NCBI GenBank assembly: GCA_964580105.1
Contig: CAZOJJ010000001.1
Span: 1-64,000, forward strand
Direction: 5' to 3'
Length of the DNA stretch: 64,000 nt
Origin: CAZOJJ01 sp964580105
GTDB lineage: Bacteria; Bacteroidota; Rhodothermia; Rhodothermales; Rubricoccaceae
Part shown: positions 33,324 through 42,167 of the stretch, one piece after another
Layout of the letters: every line of letters begins with the position of its first letter
Position numbering within the stretch: position 1 is the stretch's first letter
The notes under the pieces: generated by a model
What the model saw: only the letters and a program-made list of their open reading frames with translations
What the model was told of the DNA's origin: nothing
Databases searched by the model: none
Made by a program: the position numbers and the translations under genes

Positions 33324-35125
33324 AGCGGCTCCTTCCCCTCCTTACCCTTCTCGCAGGGCTGGCGACGCCGCCCGCCTCGGCGCAGCTCTCGGTCTACGCC
33401 TACACCGACAAGACCGAGCTGGGCGACGAGGAGACGCTGCTCTACACCCTCGAAATCACCGGCGACCTCAGCGGGCTCGAGCCCATCCGGCCGCCGGACG
33501 CGCGGGGCCTCACGCTCGCGATGGGCCACCCGGCGGTGCAGTCCACCGTCGTCGTGAACGGCCGGGAGCGGCTCACCCTCGGCTGGCTCTACGAGCCGCA
33601 GCGCACCGGCACGGCCACCATCCTCGGCGCGCGCATCGAGGCGGGCGGGCGGACGTACCGCACCGACCCCGTCGAGATCACCGTCGTGCCGCAGCGCCAG
33701 CGCGGCGCCGCAAGCGCCCCCCGCGCCTCCCGGCTGGCGCCCGTCCCCGCTCCGCAGGCGCCGTCCGCCCCCTCGGGCGACCTCTTCATCCGCGCCGAGC
33801 CCCGCACCCGGCGCGTCGTCGTGGGCGAGCAGGTCGTGGTGGACTTCGTGCTCTACTTCGCGCCCGGGCTCCGGCCGCACGGCAGCCCCCGGCTCGCCAC
33901 CGCCCTCAACACCGACGGCTTCTGGCGCGAGGCCCTCGACGTCTCGGCGAGCGACCTCCACGCGCGCGCGGTGACCGTCGGCGGCGAGCCGTTCGAGGCC
34001 GCGACCATCTTCCGCCTCGCCCTCTTCCCCACCCGCTCCGGCACGCTCGAACTCGGCGCGACGGAGTTCGAGATCGACCTCGTGCGGGGGCCGCGCACGG
34101 ACGACCCGTTCGGCTCCCTCTTCTCGCCGTTCACGAGCCGGTTCGTCAAGGAGCGCGTGCGCGCGCCGGCCGTGCCCATCACGGTCGATCCGCTCCCGGC
34201 CGGCGCGCCGCCCTCGTTCCACGGGGCCGTCGGCCAGTTCGGCCTCGCGGCGTACACGGACAAGGACGCCGTCGCCGCCGGCGAGCCGGTCGAGTTCACG
34301 GTCGAGATCCGGGGAACCGGCAACATCGCCACGCTCGAACCGCCGGACTTCCCCACCCCGGACGGCTTCGACGCGTTCGACCCCGACGAGGCGCGCACCC
34401 TCGACCGCTCGGCCGTCCCGCTCGCGGGCGCCAAGACGTTCACGTACACGCTCGTCCCACGCGGCGGCGGCGCCTTCGAGATTCCGCCCGTGGCGTGGAG
34501 CTACTACGACCCGGAAACCGGCACGTACGAGACGCTCCGCTCGGCGACGTTCCCCGTCGAGGTTTCCGGCGCCCCGGCAGCCACCGCGGCCGACCCGTCC
34601 GCCCCCCTCGGGATGATGGCCGAGGTGGACTGGCGCCGCGCCCCCCCCCCTCCCCGGCTCCCGGTGGGCGCGTTGCTCGCCGGGCTGGCGCTGCCGCTTC
34701 TGGCGCTGCTCGGCCTCGTCGCCCTCCGCCGCCGTGCCGAGGCGCGGGCGGAGTCCTCGCCCGAGGCCCTCGCCCTCCGCGCCCACCCCGAGGCCGCCCG
34801 CCACCTCCAGACCGCCCGGTCCAGGACCGACGACCCGCGCGCCTTCTACGCCGAGGCGGAGGGGGTCGTGCGCCGCTTCCTGGCTCACCGTCTCGCCTTG
34901 CCTTCGGCACGCCTTCCCCGGACCGCCCTCGCCGCGGCGCTGGCCGAGCGGGGCGTCGCCCTCGAAACACGCACGGCGGTGGACGCCTTCCTGGCCGAGT
35001 GCGAGCGCGGTCAGTTCGCCCCGATGAGCGGGGCCGACGCCGACGCCCTCGCCGCCGTGGCCGACCGGGCCGCACACCTCCTCACCACCGTGGACGCGCA
35101 GGCCGCGCCGGTCGGGCCGCGATGA
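33320..35125 (+). CDS. batD: BatD protein
   Basis: 601 aa, GTG start overlapping the previous stop. The protein has a signal peptide (to ASAQ) and beta-sandwich domains beginning LSVYAYTDKTELGDEETLLY, with YTDKDAVAAGEPVEFTVEIR repeating the pattern at about residue 312. A membrane helix (LLAGLALPLLALLGLVAL) lies near residue 455, followed by a cytosolic tail. This is the BatD (oxygen-tolerance) layout. The ATGA junction couples it to batE. Confidence 0.9.
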   Translation: MKRLLPLLTLLAGLATPPASAQLSVYAYTDKTELGDEETLLYTLEITGDLSGLEPIRPPDARGLTLAMGHPAVQSTVVVNGRERLTLGWLYEPQRTGTATILGARIEAGGRTYRTDPVEITVVPQRQRGAASAPRASRLAPVPAPQAPSAPSGDLFIRAEPRTRRVVVGEQVVVDFVLYFAPGLRPHGSPRLATALNTDGFWREALDVSASDLHARAVTVGGEPFEAATIFRLALFPTRSGTLELGATEFEIDLVRGPRTDDPFGSLFSPFTSRFVKERVRAPAVPITVDPLPAGAPPSFHGAVGQFGLAAYTDKDAVAAGEPVEFTVEIRGTGNIATLEPPDFPTPDGFDAFDPDEARTLDRSAVPLAGAKTFTYTLVPRGGGAFEIPPVAWSYYDPETGTYETLRSATFPVEVSGAPAATAADPSAPLGMMAEVDWRRAPPPPRLPVGALLAGLALPLLALLGLVALRRRAEARAESSPEALALRAHPEAARHLQTARSRTDDPRAFYAEAEGVVRRFLAHRLALPSARLPRTALAAALAERGVALETRTAVDAFLAECERGQFAPMSGADADALAAVADRAAHLLTTVDAQAAPVGPR

Positions 35126-35844
35126 AGGGCATTCTCCTGCTCCTCCTGCTGCTCCAGGCCGCCCCCTCCGGCGACCGCGCCGAGGCCGAGCGGCTCTTCG
35201 ACCTCGGCCGCCGGCTCTACGCCGAGGGCGACGCGGTGGGCGCCGTCGCCGCCTTCGAGGGCGCGCTGGCCACGGGCTGGACCGGCGCGGCGCTCCACTA
35301 CGACCTCGGCACCGCCTGCCTCGCCACCGCCGACCTCGGCTGCGCCGTGCTCCACCTCGAAAAGGCGCACCGCCTGCGGCCGGCCGACGCGCAGATCGCC
35401 CACAACCGGCGGATCGCCCGCGAGCAGGCGGGGCTGGATGCCGGCTCCGCCCCGACGCCGAGGGACGCCCTCCGGCGCGCGTTCGGCGCGCTCGGCCTGT
35501 TGCTCGCCGGCTACGCGCTGTTCCTGGCAGCCGTCGTCCTGCTCGGCGTCCGCATGTGGACACGAAGCCGGGCGGCGGGACTGCGACGAGCGCTCGTCGT
35601 GCTCGTGCCGCTGGCCCTCGTCGTCTTGGGCGCCGGCACCGCCGTCTGGCTCGACGCCCGCGCGCCCGAGGCCGTCGTCCTCGCCGAGACGACGCTGCGA
35701 CCTCGGCCGGGCGCGGCGGACGGGCGCCTGCTCGATCCGGGCCGGATCGCCCGCCTCGGCGCGCGTCGGGGCGCCTGGGTCGAGGTACGCCTGCCCGACG
35801 GTGCGCGCGGCTGGGTACGCGCCCGAGACATAGGGGAGTTGTAG
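35122..35844 (+). CDS. batE: BatE: TPR and SH3-like membrane protein
   Basis: 240 aa. A signal sequence, two TPR-like motifs (LFDLGRRLYAEGDAVGAVAA, YDLGTACLATADLGCAVLHL), two helices (LGLLLAGYALFLAAVVLLGV and ALVVLVPLALVVLGAG) and a C-terminal bacterial SH3-like domain (GAWVEVRLPDGARGWVRARD) match BatE. It ends the Bat operon. Confidence 0.88.
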   Translation: MKGILLLLLLLQAAPSGDRAEAERLFDLGRRLYAEGDAVGAVAAFEGALATGWTGAALHYDLGTACLATADLGCAVLHLEKAHRLRPADAQIAHNRRIAREQAGLDAGSAPTPRDALRRAFGALGLLLAGYALFLAAVVLLGVRMWTRSRAAGLRRALVVLVPLALVVLGAGTAVWLDARAPEAVVLAETTLRPRPGAADGRLLDPGRIARLGARRGAWVEVRLPDGARGWVRARDIGEL

Positions 35845-35963
35845 GATCCTGTCCTGCGGCTGGGCCGCAAGGCGCCTTGAGCCCAACGCTCGGGTGGATG
35901 CCGAGGGCCTCCGTGTCCGCCCGAGGCGCGGCCCCGCCGTCTCCCTGTCCGTACCTTCCCCGC

Positions 35964-36608
35964 ATGGAGCCCCACGTCTACACACGCGACGCCGCCGGTT
36001 GGATCGAGGTCGTCTGCGGGAGCATGTTCAGCGGCAAGACCGAGGAGCTGATCCGCCGCCTCCGCCGCGCGCGGATCGCCCGCCAGCGCGTCGAGATCTT
36101 CAAGCCGGCCGTGGACACCCGCTACGCGGAGGCCTTCGGCGAGGACGCCGTCGTCAGCCACGACGAGAACGCCATCCCCTCGCAGGTCGTCTACGCCCCC
36201 GAGCAGATCCTCCTCCTCGCCACCGAGGCCGACGTGGTGGGCATTGACGAGGCGCAGTTCTTCGACGCCTCGCTCGTGGCCGTCTGCCAGCGCCTCGCCC
36301 GCGACGGCAAGCGCGTCATCGTGGCCGGCCTCGACCAGGACTACCGGGGGCAGCCCTTCGAGCCCGTCCCCCAGCTCATGGCCGTGGCCGAGCACGTGAC
36401 GAAGCTCCACGCCGTGTGCATGCGGTGCGGCGCGCCGGCCAACCACTCCCAGCGCCTCGTGGCCGACGGGAACCGCGTCCTCGTGGGCGAGAAAGAAGCC
36501 TACGAACCGCGCTGCCGCCGCTGCTTCGAGCCGCCGGTGAACACGCCTGCGCCGACATCCGCGCACCCGGCTCCTTCCGACTCCCCGGCGCCCGTCGTCG
36601 ACGCCTGA
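35964..36608 (+). CDS. tdk: Thymidine kinase
   Basis: 214 aa type II thymidine kinase that phosphorylates thymidine with ATP for salvage. The P-loop is GSMFSGKT (19-26), and VVGIDEAQFF (91-100) carries the catalytic glutamate. The lasso zinc site is CMRCG and CRRC near residues 156 and 195. The last 20 residues are proline/alanine-rich and extra to the family. A GTACCTTCC word lies only seven bases before the ATG, so the promoter position is unclear. Confidence 0.95.
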   Translation: MEPHVYTRDAAGWIEVVCGSMFSGKTEELIRRLRRARIARQRVEIFKPAVDTRYAEAFGEDAVVSHDENAIPSQVVYAPEQILLLATEADVVGIDEAQFFDASLVAVCQRLARDGKRVIVAGLDQDYRGQPFEPVPQLMAVAEHVTKLHAVCMRCGAPANHSQRLVADGNRVLVGEKEAYEPRCRRCFEPPVNTPAPTSAHPAPSDSPAPVVDA

Positions 36609-36634
36609 CCGCGCGGCGCCCCGGCCCCGCCGCC

Positions 36635-37156
36635 GTGCCCGCCTCCGCCGACCTGCTCACCCTCGCCCTGGCGACGCTCGCCCTGGCCGGCGTCCTCGCC
36701 CTCGCCCTGAGCGTCCTGGCGATCCTCTGGCGCGGGCGGCCGCGCGGCCGGGCGAAGCGGGACCCCGCCCGCCGCCACTGGAGCCACGACGACCTCGCCG
36801 ACCGGATGCGCACGGCCTACTTCGCCAAGGAGCGAAAGGCGCGCGCCCTCCGCGAGCGCGAGCGGCTGCACCGCCGGGTGGCGCAGGAGGCCGCGACGGG
36901 TCCCGAGGCGCCCCCCGTCGCCCCGCCCCTCTCACCGGAAGCCCCGCACCGCACCGAGGCGCACTACCGGGCCGTGCTGGAGCTGGAGGGCGAGATCACC
37001 GAGGCGGGGGTGCGGCGGGCGTACCTCCGCCTGATCGCGGCGTACCACCCGGACAAGGTGGCCGGCCTCGGCGCCAAGCTCCAGGCCCTCGCCGAGGAGG
37101 AGACGAAGCGGATCAACGAGGCGTACGCCTTCTTCCGCCGCCGCTACGGATTCTGA
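36635..37156 (+). CDS. Membrane-anchored J-domain protein
   Basis: 173 aa, GTG start. One N-terminal helix (LTLALATLALAGVLALALSV) and a basic linker precede a C-terminal J domain with the HPD triad in LIAAYHPDKVAGLG and the helix IV sequence ETKRINEAYAFFRRRYGF. J domains stimulate the ATPase of an Hsp70 (DnaK) partner; the anchor places this one at the inner membrane, as in DjlA. A hairpin follows three bases after the stop. Confidence 0.85.
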   Translation: MPASADLLTLALATLALAGVLALALSVLAILWRGRPRGRAKRDPARRHWSHDDLADRMRTAYFAKERKARALRERERLHRRVAQEAATGPEAPPVAPPLSPEAPHRTEAHYRAVLELEGEITEAGVRRAYLRLIAAYHPDKVAGLGAKLQALAEEETKRINEAYAFFRRRYGF

Positions 37157-37158
37157 GT

Positions 37159-37178
37159 CCTGCGCCACGGGGCGCAGG
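37159..37178 (+). terminator. Hairpin terminator of the J-domain gene
   Basis: CCTGCGCC (37159-37166) pairs with GGCGCAGG (37171-37178) around the tetraloop ACGG, starting two bases after the stop codon. Confidence 0.6.
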
Positions 37179-37294
37179 AGGGGAGGCCTGACGGCAGACC
37201 GGGGGATTCCCCGCTTGCACGGGATATTCCTGCGCCCTATCGTCCCTAATAATAGGAGGACTGCCCCTCTTCTCACCCACCGCTCCGCGCTTCT

Positions 37295-37828
37295 ATGGAA
37301 CCCCCCATCGACCCCACCCCCATCCCGCCCGCCGAGCCGGTAACCAGCGCGCCCGACCCGGCCCTCACCAAAGCCGATCCGGTCAAGCGGTTCGTCGCCG
37401 TGTTGATCGACGGCCTCCTGGCCGGTGTCGTCGCCTCCATCCTCGGCATGGGCGGCATCCGGATGTATGGCCTCGGCCTCCTCGTCGCCGCGGCCTACAT
37501 CCTCGTCCGTGACGGCCTCACGCTGGACTTCGCCGACGGCCGCTCCATCGGCAAGAAGCTGATGAAGCTGCGGCCCGTCCGCCTCGACGGCGGCGCGATG
37601 GACATGGAGACCTCCGTCCGGCGCAACTGGACGCTCGCCCTCGGCAGCGCCCTCAGCGGCCTCTCCTACTTCATCGGCGGCTGGGGCGGCTTCTTCCTGC
37701 TGACCGCGCTGGCCGGCCTCGCGGGCCTCCTCGCCCTCGTCGAGTGCATCCTCGTGATCTCCGACGCGGACGGCCGACGCATCGGCGACAAGCAGGCGAA
37801 CACGCAGGTCGTCGTCGTCGAGGAGTAA
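37295..37828 (+). CDS. RDD family membrane protein
   Basis: 177 aa. A proline-rich N-terminus (1-28) is followed by the RDD hallmark (ADPVKRFVAVLIDGLLAGVV, where the conserved R and D pair), helix 2 and a conserved polar DGRSIGKKLMKLRPV. The C-terminal part has ISDADGRRIGDKQANTQVVV. RDD proteins have two or three membrane helices, and some act as ion antiporters. No operon partner is evident. Confidence 0.85.
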   Translation: MEPPIDPTPIPPAEPVTSAPDPALTKADPVKRFVAVLIDGLLAGVVASILGMGGIRMYGLGLLVAAAYILVRDGLTLDFADGRSIGKKLMKLRPVRLDGGAMDMETSVRRNWTLALGSALSGLSYFIGGWGGFFLLTALAGLAGLLALVECILVISDADGRRIGDKQANTQVVVVEE

Positions 37829-37870
37829 GCGGCGAAGGCCCGGCGCTCGCGGCGCGGGCGCCTTGCGGGC

Positions 37871-37903
37871 GGGGACCCCGGTCGGTACTTTGACCGGGTC
37901 CCC
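37871..37903 (+). promoter_or_regulatory. dnaX promoter box inside an inverted repeat
   Basis: GGGGACCCCGGTC (37871-37883) is complementary to GACCGGGTCCCC (37892-37903) except for one bulged C. The loop and right border hold TACTTTG (37886-37892), a near-perfect -7 element 48 bases before the dnaX ATG. This could be an operator, or a terminator of the RDD gene that also contains the promoter. Confidence 0.55.
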
Positions 37904-37940
37904 GCTCGTGGTTTTTTCGTCGTATCCCGCGCCCCGCCGC

Positions 37941-40192
37941 ATGGCTGACGCCCCGCGCCCCCTCGACGCCTCCCTGGACCCCTCCCTGGACCCCGCCGCA
38001 CCCGACGACGGCGCCGACGACGGCGCCTCGCGCTACCAGGTCACCGCGCGGAAGTACCGCCCGCAGACCTTCGGTGAGATGGTCGGCCAGGAGCACGTGG
38101 CGCAGACGCTCCGCAACGCCGTCCGCCTCGGCCGCCTCGCCCACGCCTACCTCTTCAGCGGGCCGCGCGGCGTGGGCAAGACGACGGCCGCGCGCATCCT
38201 CGCCAAGGCCGTCAACTGCACCACGCCGCTGGCCGAGCGAGACAACGCCGAGCCGTGCCGCGCGTGCGACTCCTGCCGCGCCTTCGAGGAGGGCCGCTCG
38301 ATGAACATCATCGAGATTGACGCCGCCTCGAACAACAAGGTGGACGACATCCGCGAGCTGCGCGACACCGTCCGCGTCCCGCCCCAGGGCGCGAAGAAGA
38401 AGATCTACATCCTCGACGAGGTCCACATGCTCTCGCAGGGCGCCTTCAACGCGCTCCTGAAGACGCTGGAGGAGCCGCCGCCGTACGTCCTCTTCATCTT
38501 CGCCACCACCGAGCCGCACAAGGTCCTCCCGACGATCCTCTCGCGGACGCAGCGGTTCGACTTCCGGCGCATCGCCGTGCCGGAGATCGTAGGACGGCTG
38601 GAGGAGATCTGCGCCGAGGAGTCGGTCGAGGCCGAGGCTGAGGCGCTCATGCTCATCGCACGCAAGGGCGACGGCGCCCTCCGCGACGCCCTCTCCCTCT
38701 TCGACCAGGCCGTCTCGCTCGTCGGCACCCCCCTCCGCGCCGACGCCCTCCGCGACGCCCTCGGCGTGGTGGACGTGGACCTCTTCTTCGAGACGACCGA
38801 CAAGGCGAAGGCGCAGGACCGCGCCGGGCTGCTCGACCTCGTGGACCGGCTCGTCCGGCGCGGCTACGACCTGCCCGAGTTCCTCGGCGGCCTGGCCGAG
38901 CACGTCCGCCACCTCCTCGTCGCCGCCTCGACCGGCGCGGCCGACCTCATCGAGGCCACCGACGCCACGCGACGCCGCTACCTCGACGCCGCCCGGCCGT
39001 GGGCCGAGGCCGACCTCCTCCACCTGCTCATGCTCGTGGACGAGGCCGAGATGGCGATCAAGGCCAGCCGCCAGCCGCGCCTGACGACCGAGCTGGCGCT
39101 GCTCAAGATGGCCAGCCTCATGCCCGCCGCCGACCTGGCGAAGGTGCTCGCCAAGCTGGAGCGCGTCGAGGCCGCCCTCGCCGGCACATCGCTCCCGTCC
39201 GTCGAGGAGGCGCCACCGAAGGCGACGGCACCCACGGCGGCCGAGCCGAACCCACCCTACGAAACGCCCGCCCGCGCAGAAGAGACGCCGCCGGCCGAGG
39301 CACACACGCCCCGCGCCGAGCCGCCCCGAAACGCGCCCGCACCGGCCGACGCTCCGGCCGACGCTCCGGCCGACCCGGACGAGGCGGACGACGACGNNNN
39401 NNNNNNNNNNNNNNNNNNNNNNNNNNNNNNNNNNNNNNNNNNNNNNNNNNNNNNNNNNNNNNNNNNNNNNNNNNNNNNNNNNNNNNNNNNNNNNNNCCGG
39501 CCGACGCTCCGGCCGACGCTCCGGCCGACCCGGACGAGGCGGACGACGACGGCGGCGAGCCCTACGTCTTCTCGCCCGAGCCGCCGCGCCGCCCCTCCGG
39601 CGACGCCCCCGAACCCGAACCGGCGCCCAGGCCCTCGCCCGTCGCCCAGTCCCTCTTCAGCGCGCCCGCCCTCTCGCGCCGCAAGGCCGCCGGCGACGGC
39701 GCAGACGGCCCCCCCTCCGCCGCGATGCCCGGAGGGGATGGAGTGGGCGGCACCGCCCCCGTCGTGGCCACCGGCGTGCCGGCAGCAATCCGCGCGTCCC
39801 CGCGCGACACGGACGATTTCGGCGTGCCCCTGACACGCGTGCGCGAGCTCTGGCCCCGGCTGGTGGCGGCGGTCAAGGCCGAGCGCGTCCACGTCGGCTC
39901 GCTGCTCCAGCTGGCGGCGCCGCACCGCGCAGCGAAGGGGGCCGTCGAGGTGCGCGTGCCCGACGACTTCGGCCGCTCGCTCCTCGAGAGCGAAGCGCCC
40001 GCCATCGCGGCCGCCCTCGGCGCGCTCCTGGGCGAGGCGCCGCCCGCGCTCCGCTTCGTCGTCGCGCGCCCCGAGGCGGGCGGAGAAACCGCCGCCGAGG
40101 TGGACCCGTTCGAGCGGCTCAAGCAGCTCCGCCAAGAGCACCCCGTCTTCCGCGCGCTCTTCGAGAAGTTCGGGGCCGAGATCGTCTGGTAA
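37941..40192 (+). CDS. dnaX: DNA polymerase III subunit gamma/tau (contains a 100-N gap)
   Basis: Clamp-loader ATPase. The P-loop is GPRGVGKTT (74-82), the zinc cysteines are in CRACDSC (106-112) plus C93, the Walker B is ILDEVH (157-162), and the sensor stretch is LSRTQRFDFRRI. The AAA and lid domains run to about residue 365. A proline/alanine/aspartate linker carries the ADAP repeat and the N gap (39397-39496), and the C-terminal tau-like domain ends FRALFEKFGAEIVW. As written the frame breaks at the gap, but merging the identical 55-base flanks restores one continuous frame. ebfC and recR follow as in most bacteria. Confidence 0.95.
39342..39551. repeat. 12-bp coding repeat with 100-N gap and identical 55-base flanks in dnaX
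   Basis: CCGGCCGACGCT units (encoding PADA) are followed by a GACCCGGACGAGGCGGACG stretch. Bases 39342-39396 are identical to 39497-39551, on either side of the gap 39397-39496. Such an exact end overlap is what assemblers leave at unresolved joins. Confidence 0.92.
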
Positions 40193-40266
40193 CGCGTGTC
40201 GCGTCGTGCGTAAGGGCCTCGGGTCCACCTCGTACGCACTACGCAATACGAAACACGGAATACGCA

Positions 40267-40623
40267 ATGGACACCCCCCCCAACATGGCGGACCTCTTCG
40301 GCCGCATGGCCGAGATGCAGCAGAAGATGGCCGACACGCAGGAGGCCCTCAAGAAGGAGACCGTCACGGCCGAGGTCGGCGGCGGCATGGTCACCGTCAC
40401 CGCCGACGGCTCCGGCCGCGTCACCGCCGTCAAGATCGAGCCCAGCGTCGTCGACCCCGACGACCTGGAGATGCTCGAGGACCTCGTCATCGCCGGCGTC
40501 AACAAGGCGCTCGACGAGGCCGAGGCCGTCCGCACGCGGAAGCTCCAGGAGGCGGCCACGGCCTTCCTCCCGCCCGGCATGGGCGACCTCGGCGGCTTCG
40601 GCGGCACCGGCAGCCTGCTCTGA
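40267..40623 (+). CDS. ebfC: YbaB/EbfC nucleoid-associated protein
   Basis: 118 aa. The family signature is complete: MADLFGRMAEMQQKMADTQE, then VTVTADGSGRVTAVKIEPSV and EDLVIAGVNKALDEAEAVRT, with a glycine-rich tail. It forms dimers that bind DNA and is regularly encoded between dnaX and recR. The 75 bases before it contain repeated TACGCAxTACG words. Confidence 0.95.
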   Translation: MDTPPNMADLFGRMAEMQQKMADTQEALKKETVTAEVGGGMVTVTADGSGRVTAVKIEPSVVDPDDLEMLEDLVIAGVNKALDEAEAVRTRKLQEAATAFLPPGMGDLGGFGGTGSLL

Positions 40624-40710
40624 TCCCGAAGTCAGAAGACGGACGGCGGAGGACAGAAGGCTGTCACGCCCCGTCCCGACCTTCCCGTCTTCCGACGTCT
40701 GCCTTCCGCC

Positions 40711-41358
40711 ATGCACCTGACCTCCGAGACCGTCGAGGCCCTCGTCGAGCAGTTCTCCAAGCTGCCGACCGTCGGGCGCAAGACGGCGCAGCGGCTCGCC
40801 GCGTACGTGCTCAAGATGCCCCGCGAGGAGGTCGTCGAGCTGGCCAAGGCGCTCGTGGCCGTCAAGGACCGCGTCAAGACCTGCTCGGTCTGCTTCAACG
40901 TCACCGACGACGACCCCTGCCCCATCTGCCGCTCCGTCAAGCGCGACCGCACGACGATCTGCGTGGTCGAGGAGCCCAACGACGTGCTGGCGCTGGAGCG
41001 GACGGGCGAGTACCGCGGCCTCTACCACGTCCTCGGCGGCGTGATCTCGCCGCTCGACGGGATCGGCCCGGAGGACCTCCGCATCCGCGAGCTCGTCGCC
41101 CGCGCCGCGCCGCGGCCCCCGGAGGGCGACGGAGCCGTCGCGGAGGGCGGCGTGCCCTACGAACCCGTCCGCGAGGTCATCCTGGCGATGAACCCGAACG
41201 TGGAGGGAGACACGACGGCGTACTACGTGAGCCAGTTGCTAGGGCCGCTCGGCCTCACCGTCACGCGCATCGCGCGCGGCCTCCCCATAGGCGGCGACCT
41301 CGAGTACGCCGACGAAGCCACGCTCTCGCGCGCCCTCGAAGGCCGCTCCGGGCTATAG
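40711..41358 (+). CDS. recR: Recombination protein RecR
   Basis: 215 aa. A helix-hairpin-helix (LPTVGRKTAQRLAAYVL) is followed by the zinc finger C58, C61, C70, C73 (CSVCFNVTDDDPCPIC) and the Toprim domain (TICVVEEPNDVLALERTG), ending with LPIGGDLEYADEATLSRALE. RecR works with RecO to load RecA at gaps. A short insertion (RPPEGDGAVAEGG) within the Toprim region is lineage-specific. The spacer after ebfC has purine-rich words mirrored by pyrimidine-rich ones. Confidence 0.96.
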   Translation: MHLTSETVEALVEQFSKLPTVGRKTAQRLAAYVLKMPREEVVELAKALVAVKDRVKTCSVCFNVTDDDPCPICRSVKRDRTTICVVEEPNDVLALERTGEYRGLYHVLGGVISPLDGIGPEDLRIRELVARAAPRPPEGDGAVAEGGVPYEPVREVILAMNPNVEGDTTAYYVSQLLGPLGLTVTRIARGLPIGGDLEYADEATLSRALEGRSGL

Positions 41359-41392
41359 CTTCCGGGCTGTAGCTTCCGAGCCCGCTTCCTTT

Positions 41393-41488
41393 GTCATCCT
41401 GCGCAGCGCGAAGGAGTTCGTACCCGATGGCCGGTGGCCCTGATGCCCCCCGTGCCGGGACCCGATCCTTCCCTGCGTTCAGGATGAC
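41393..41488. repeat. REP-like palindromic intergenic element (copy 2)
   Basis: GTCATCCTGCGCAGCGCGAAGGA at the left (41393 on) and the reverse complement of GTCATCCTGAACGCAGGGAAGGA at the right (to 41488) form imperfect arms. The termini GTCATCCTG/CAGGATGAC match copy 1 (7494-7603). It lies between recR and the LOG gene, after two TAGCTTCCG words (41355, 41369). Confidence 0.75.
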
Positions 41489-41503
41489 GCGCTTCCTGCA
41501 CCC

Positions 41504-42094
41504 ATGCCCGACCTCCGCCGGCTCTGCGTCTACTGCGGCTCGAAACCCGGCCAGCGATATGACTACGCCGACGCCGCGCACGCCCTCGGGCGGCGGCTCG
41601 CCGCCGAAGGTATCGGCCTCGTCTACGGCGGCGCGAGCGTCGGCCTCATGGGCGTGCTGGCCGACGCCGTGCTGGACGCGGGCGGCGAGGCCGTCGGCGT
41701 GCTCCCGTACGGGTTGGCCGCCAAGGAGATCGCCCACCCCGGCCTGACGAAGCTCCACCTCGTCGACTCGATGCACGAGCGGAAGGCGCTCATGGCCGAG
41801 CTCTCCGACGGGTTCGTGGCGCTCCCCGGCGGCCTCGGCACGCTGGAAGAGATCGCCGAGATCCTGACGTGGGCGCAGCTCGGCATCCACAGCAAGCCGT
41901 GCGGCCTCCTCAACGTGGCGGGCTACTACGACGGCCTCGTGACCTTCCTCGACCACGCCGAGGCGGAGGGCCTGCTCCACCCGCTCCACCGCGCGCTCGT
42001 CCACGTCGAGGCCGAGCCGGCGACGCTGCTCGACCGCTTCCGCGCCTACGATCCGCCGGAGACGCCCGCCTGGATCTCCCGTCGCGAAACGTAG
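41504..42094 (+). CDS. LOG family protein (TIGR00730 Rossmann fold)
   Basis: 196 aa. LCVYCGSKPGQRYDY opens the fold, LVYGGASVGLMGVLADAVLD is the nucleotide-binding loop, and the diagnostic PGGxGTxEE is FVALPGGLGTLEEIAEILT. Related enzymes are cytokinin riboside phosphoribohydrolases or nucleotide 5'-monophosphate nucleosidases. The start sits 16 bases after the palindromic element. Confidence 0.93.
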   Translation: MPDLRRLCVYCGSKPGQRYDYADAAHALGRRLAAEGIGLVYGGASVGLMGVLADAVLDAGGEAVGVLPYGLAAKEIAHPGLTKLHLVDSMHERKALMAELSDGFVALPGGLGTLEEIAEILTWAQLGIHSKPCGLLNVAGYYDGLVTFLDHAEAEGLLHPLHRALVHVEAEPATLLDRFRAYDPPETPAWISRRET

Positions 42095-42167
42095 CCGGTT
42101 CGGGGTGCCAGGTTCTCGATCCCCTCACACGCTGAACCACGAACACGGAACCGACGTACTCACCGAC

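Noticed and set aside
35951..35960. GTACCTTCCC as a tdk promoter
   Set aside because: It ends only three bases before the ATG, which would require an almost leaderless transcript; left undecided.
32831..35965. A 1044-codon frame antisense to the batC-batE region
   Set aside because: Arginine-rich shadow of confident Bat genes with no recognisable domain.
41355..41377. Two TAGCTTCCG words after recR as tandem promoters
   Set aside because: They are direct repeats inside a short GC-rich spacer and too far (about 130 bases) from the LOG start for confidence.
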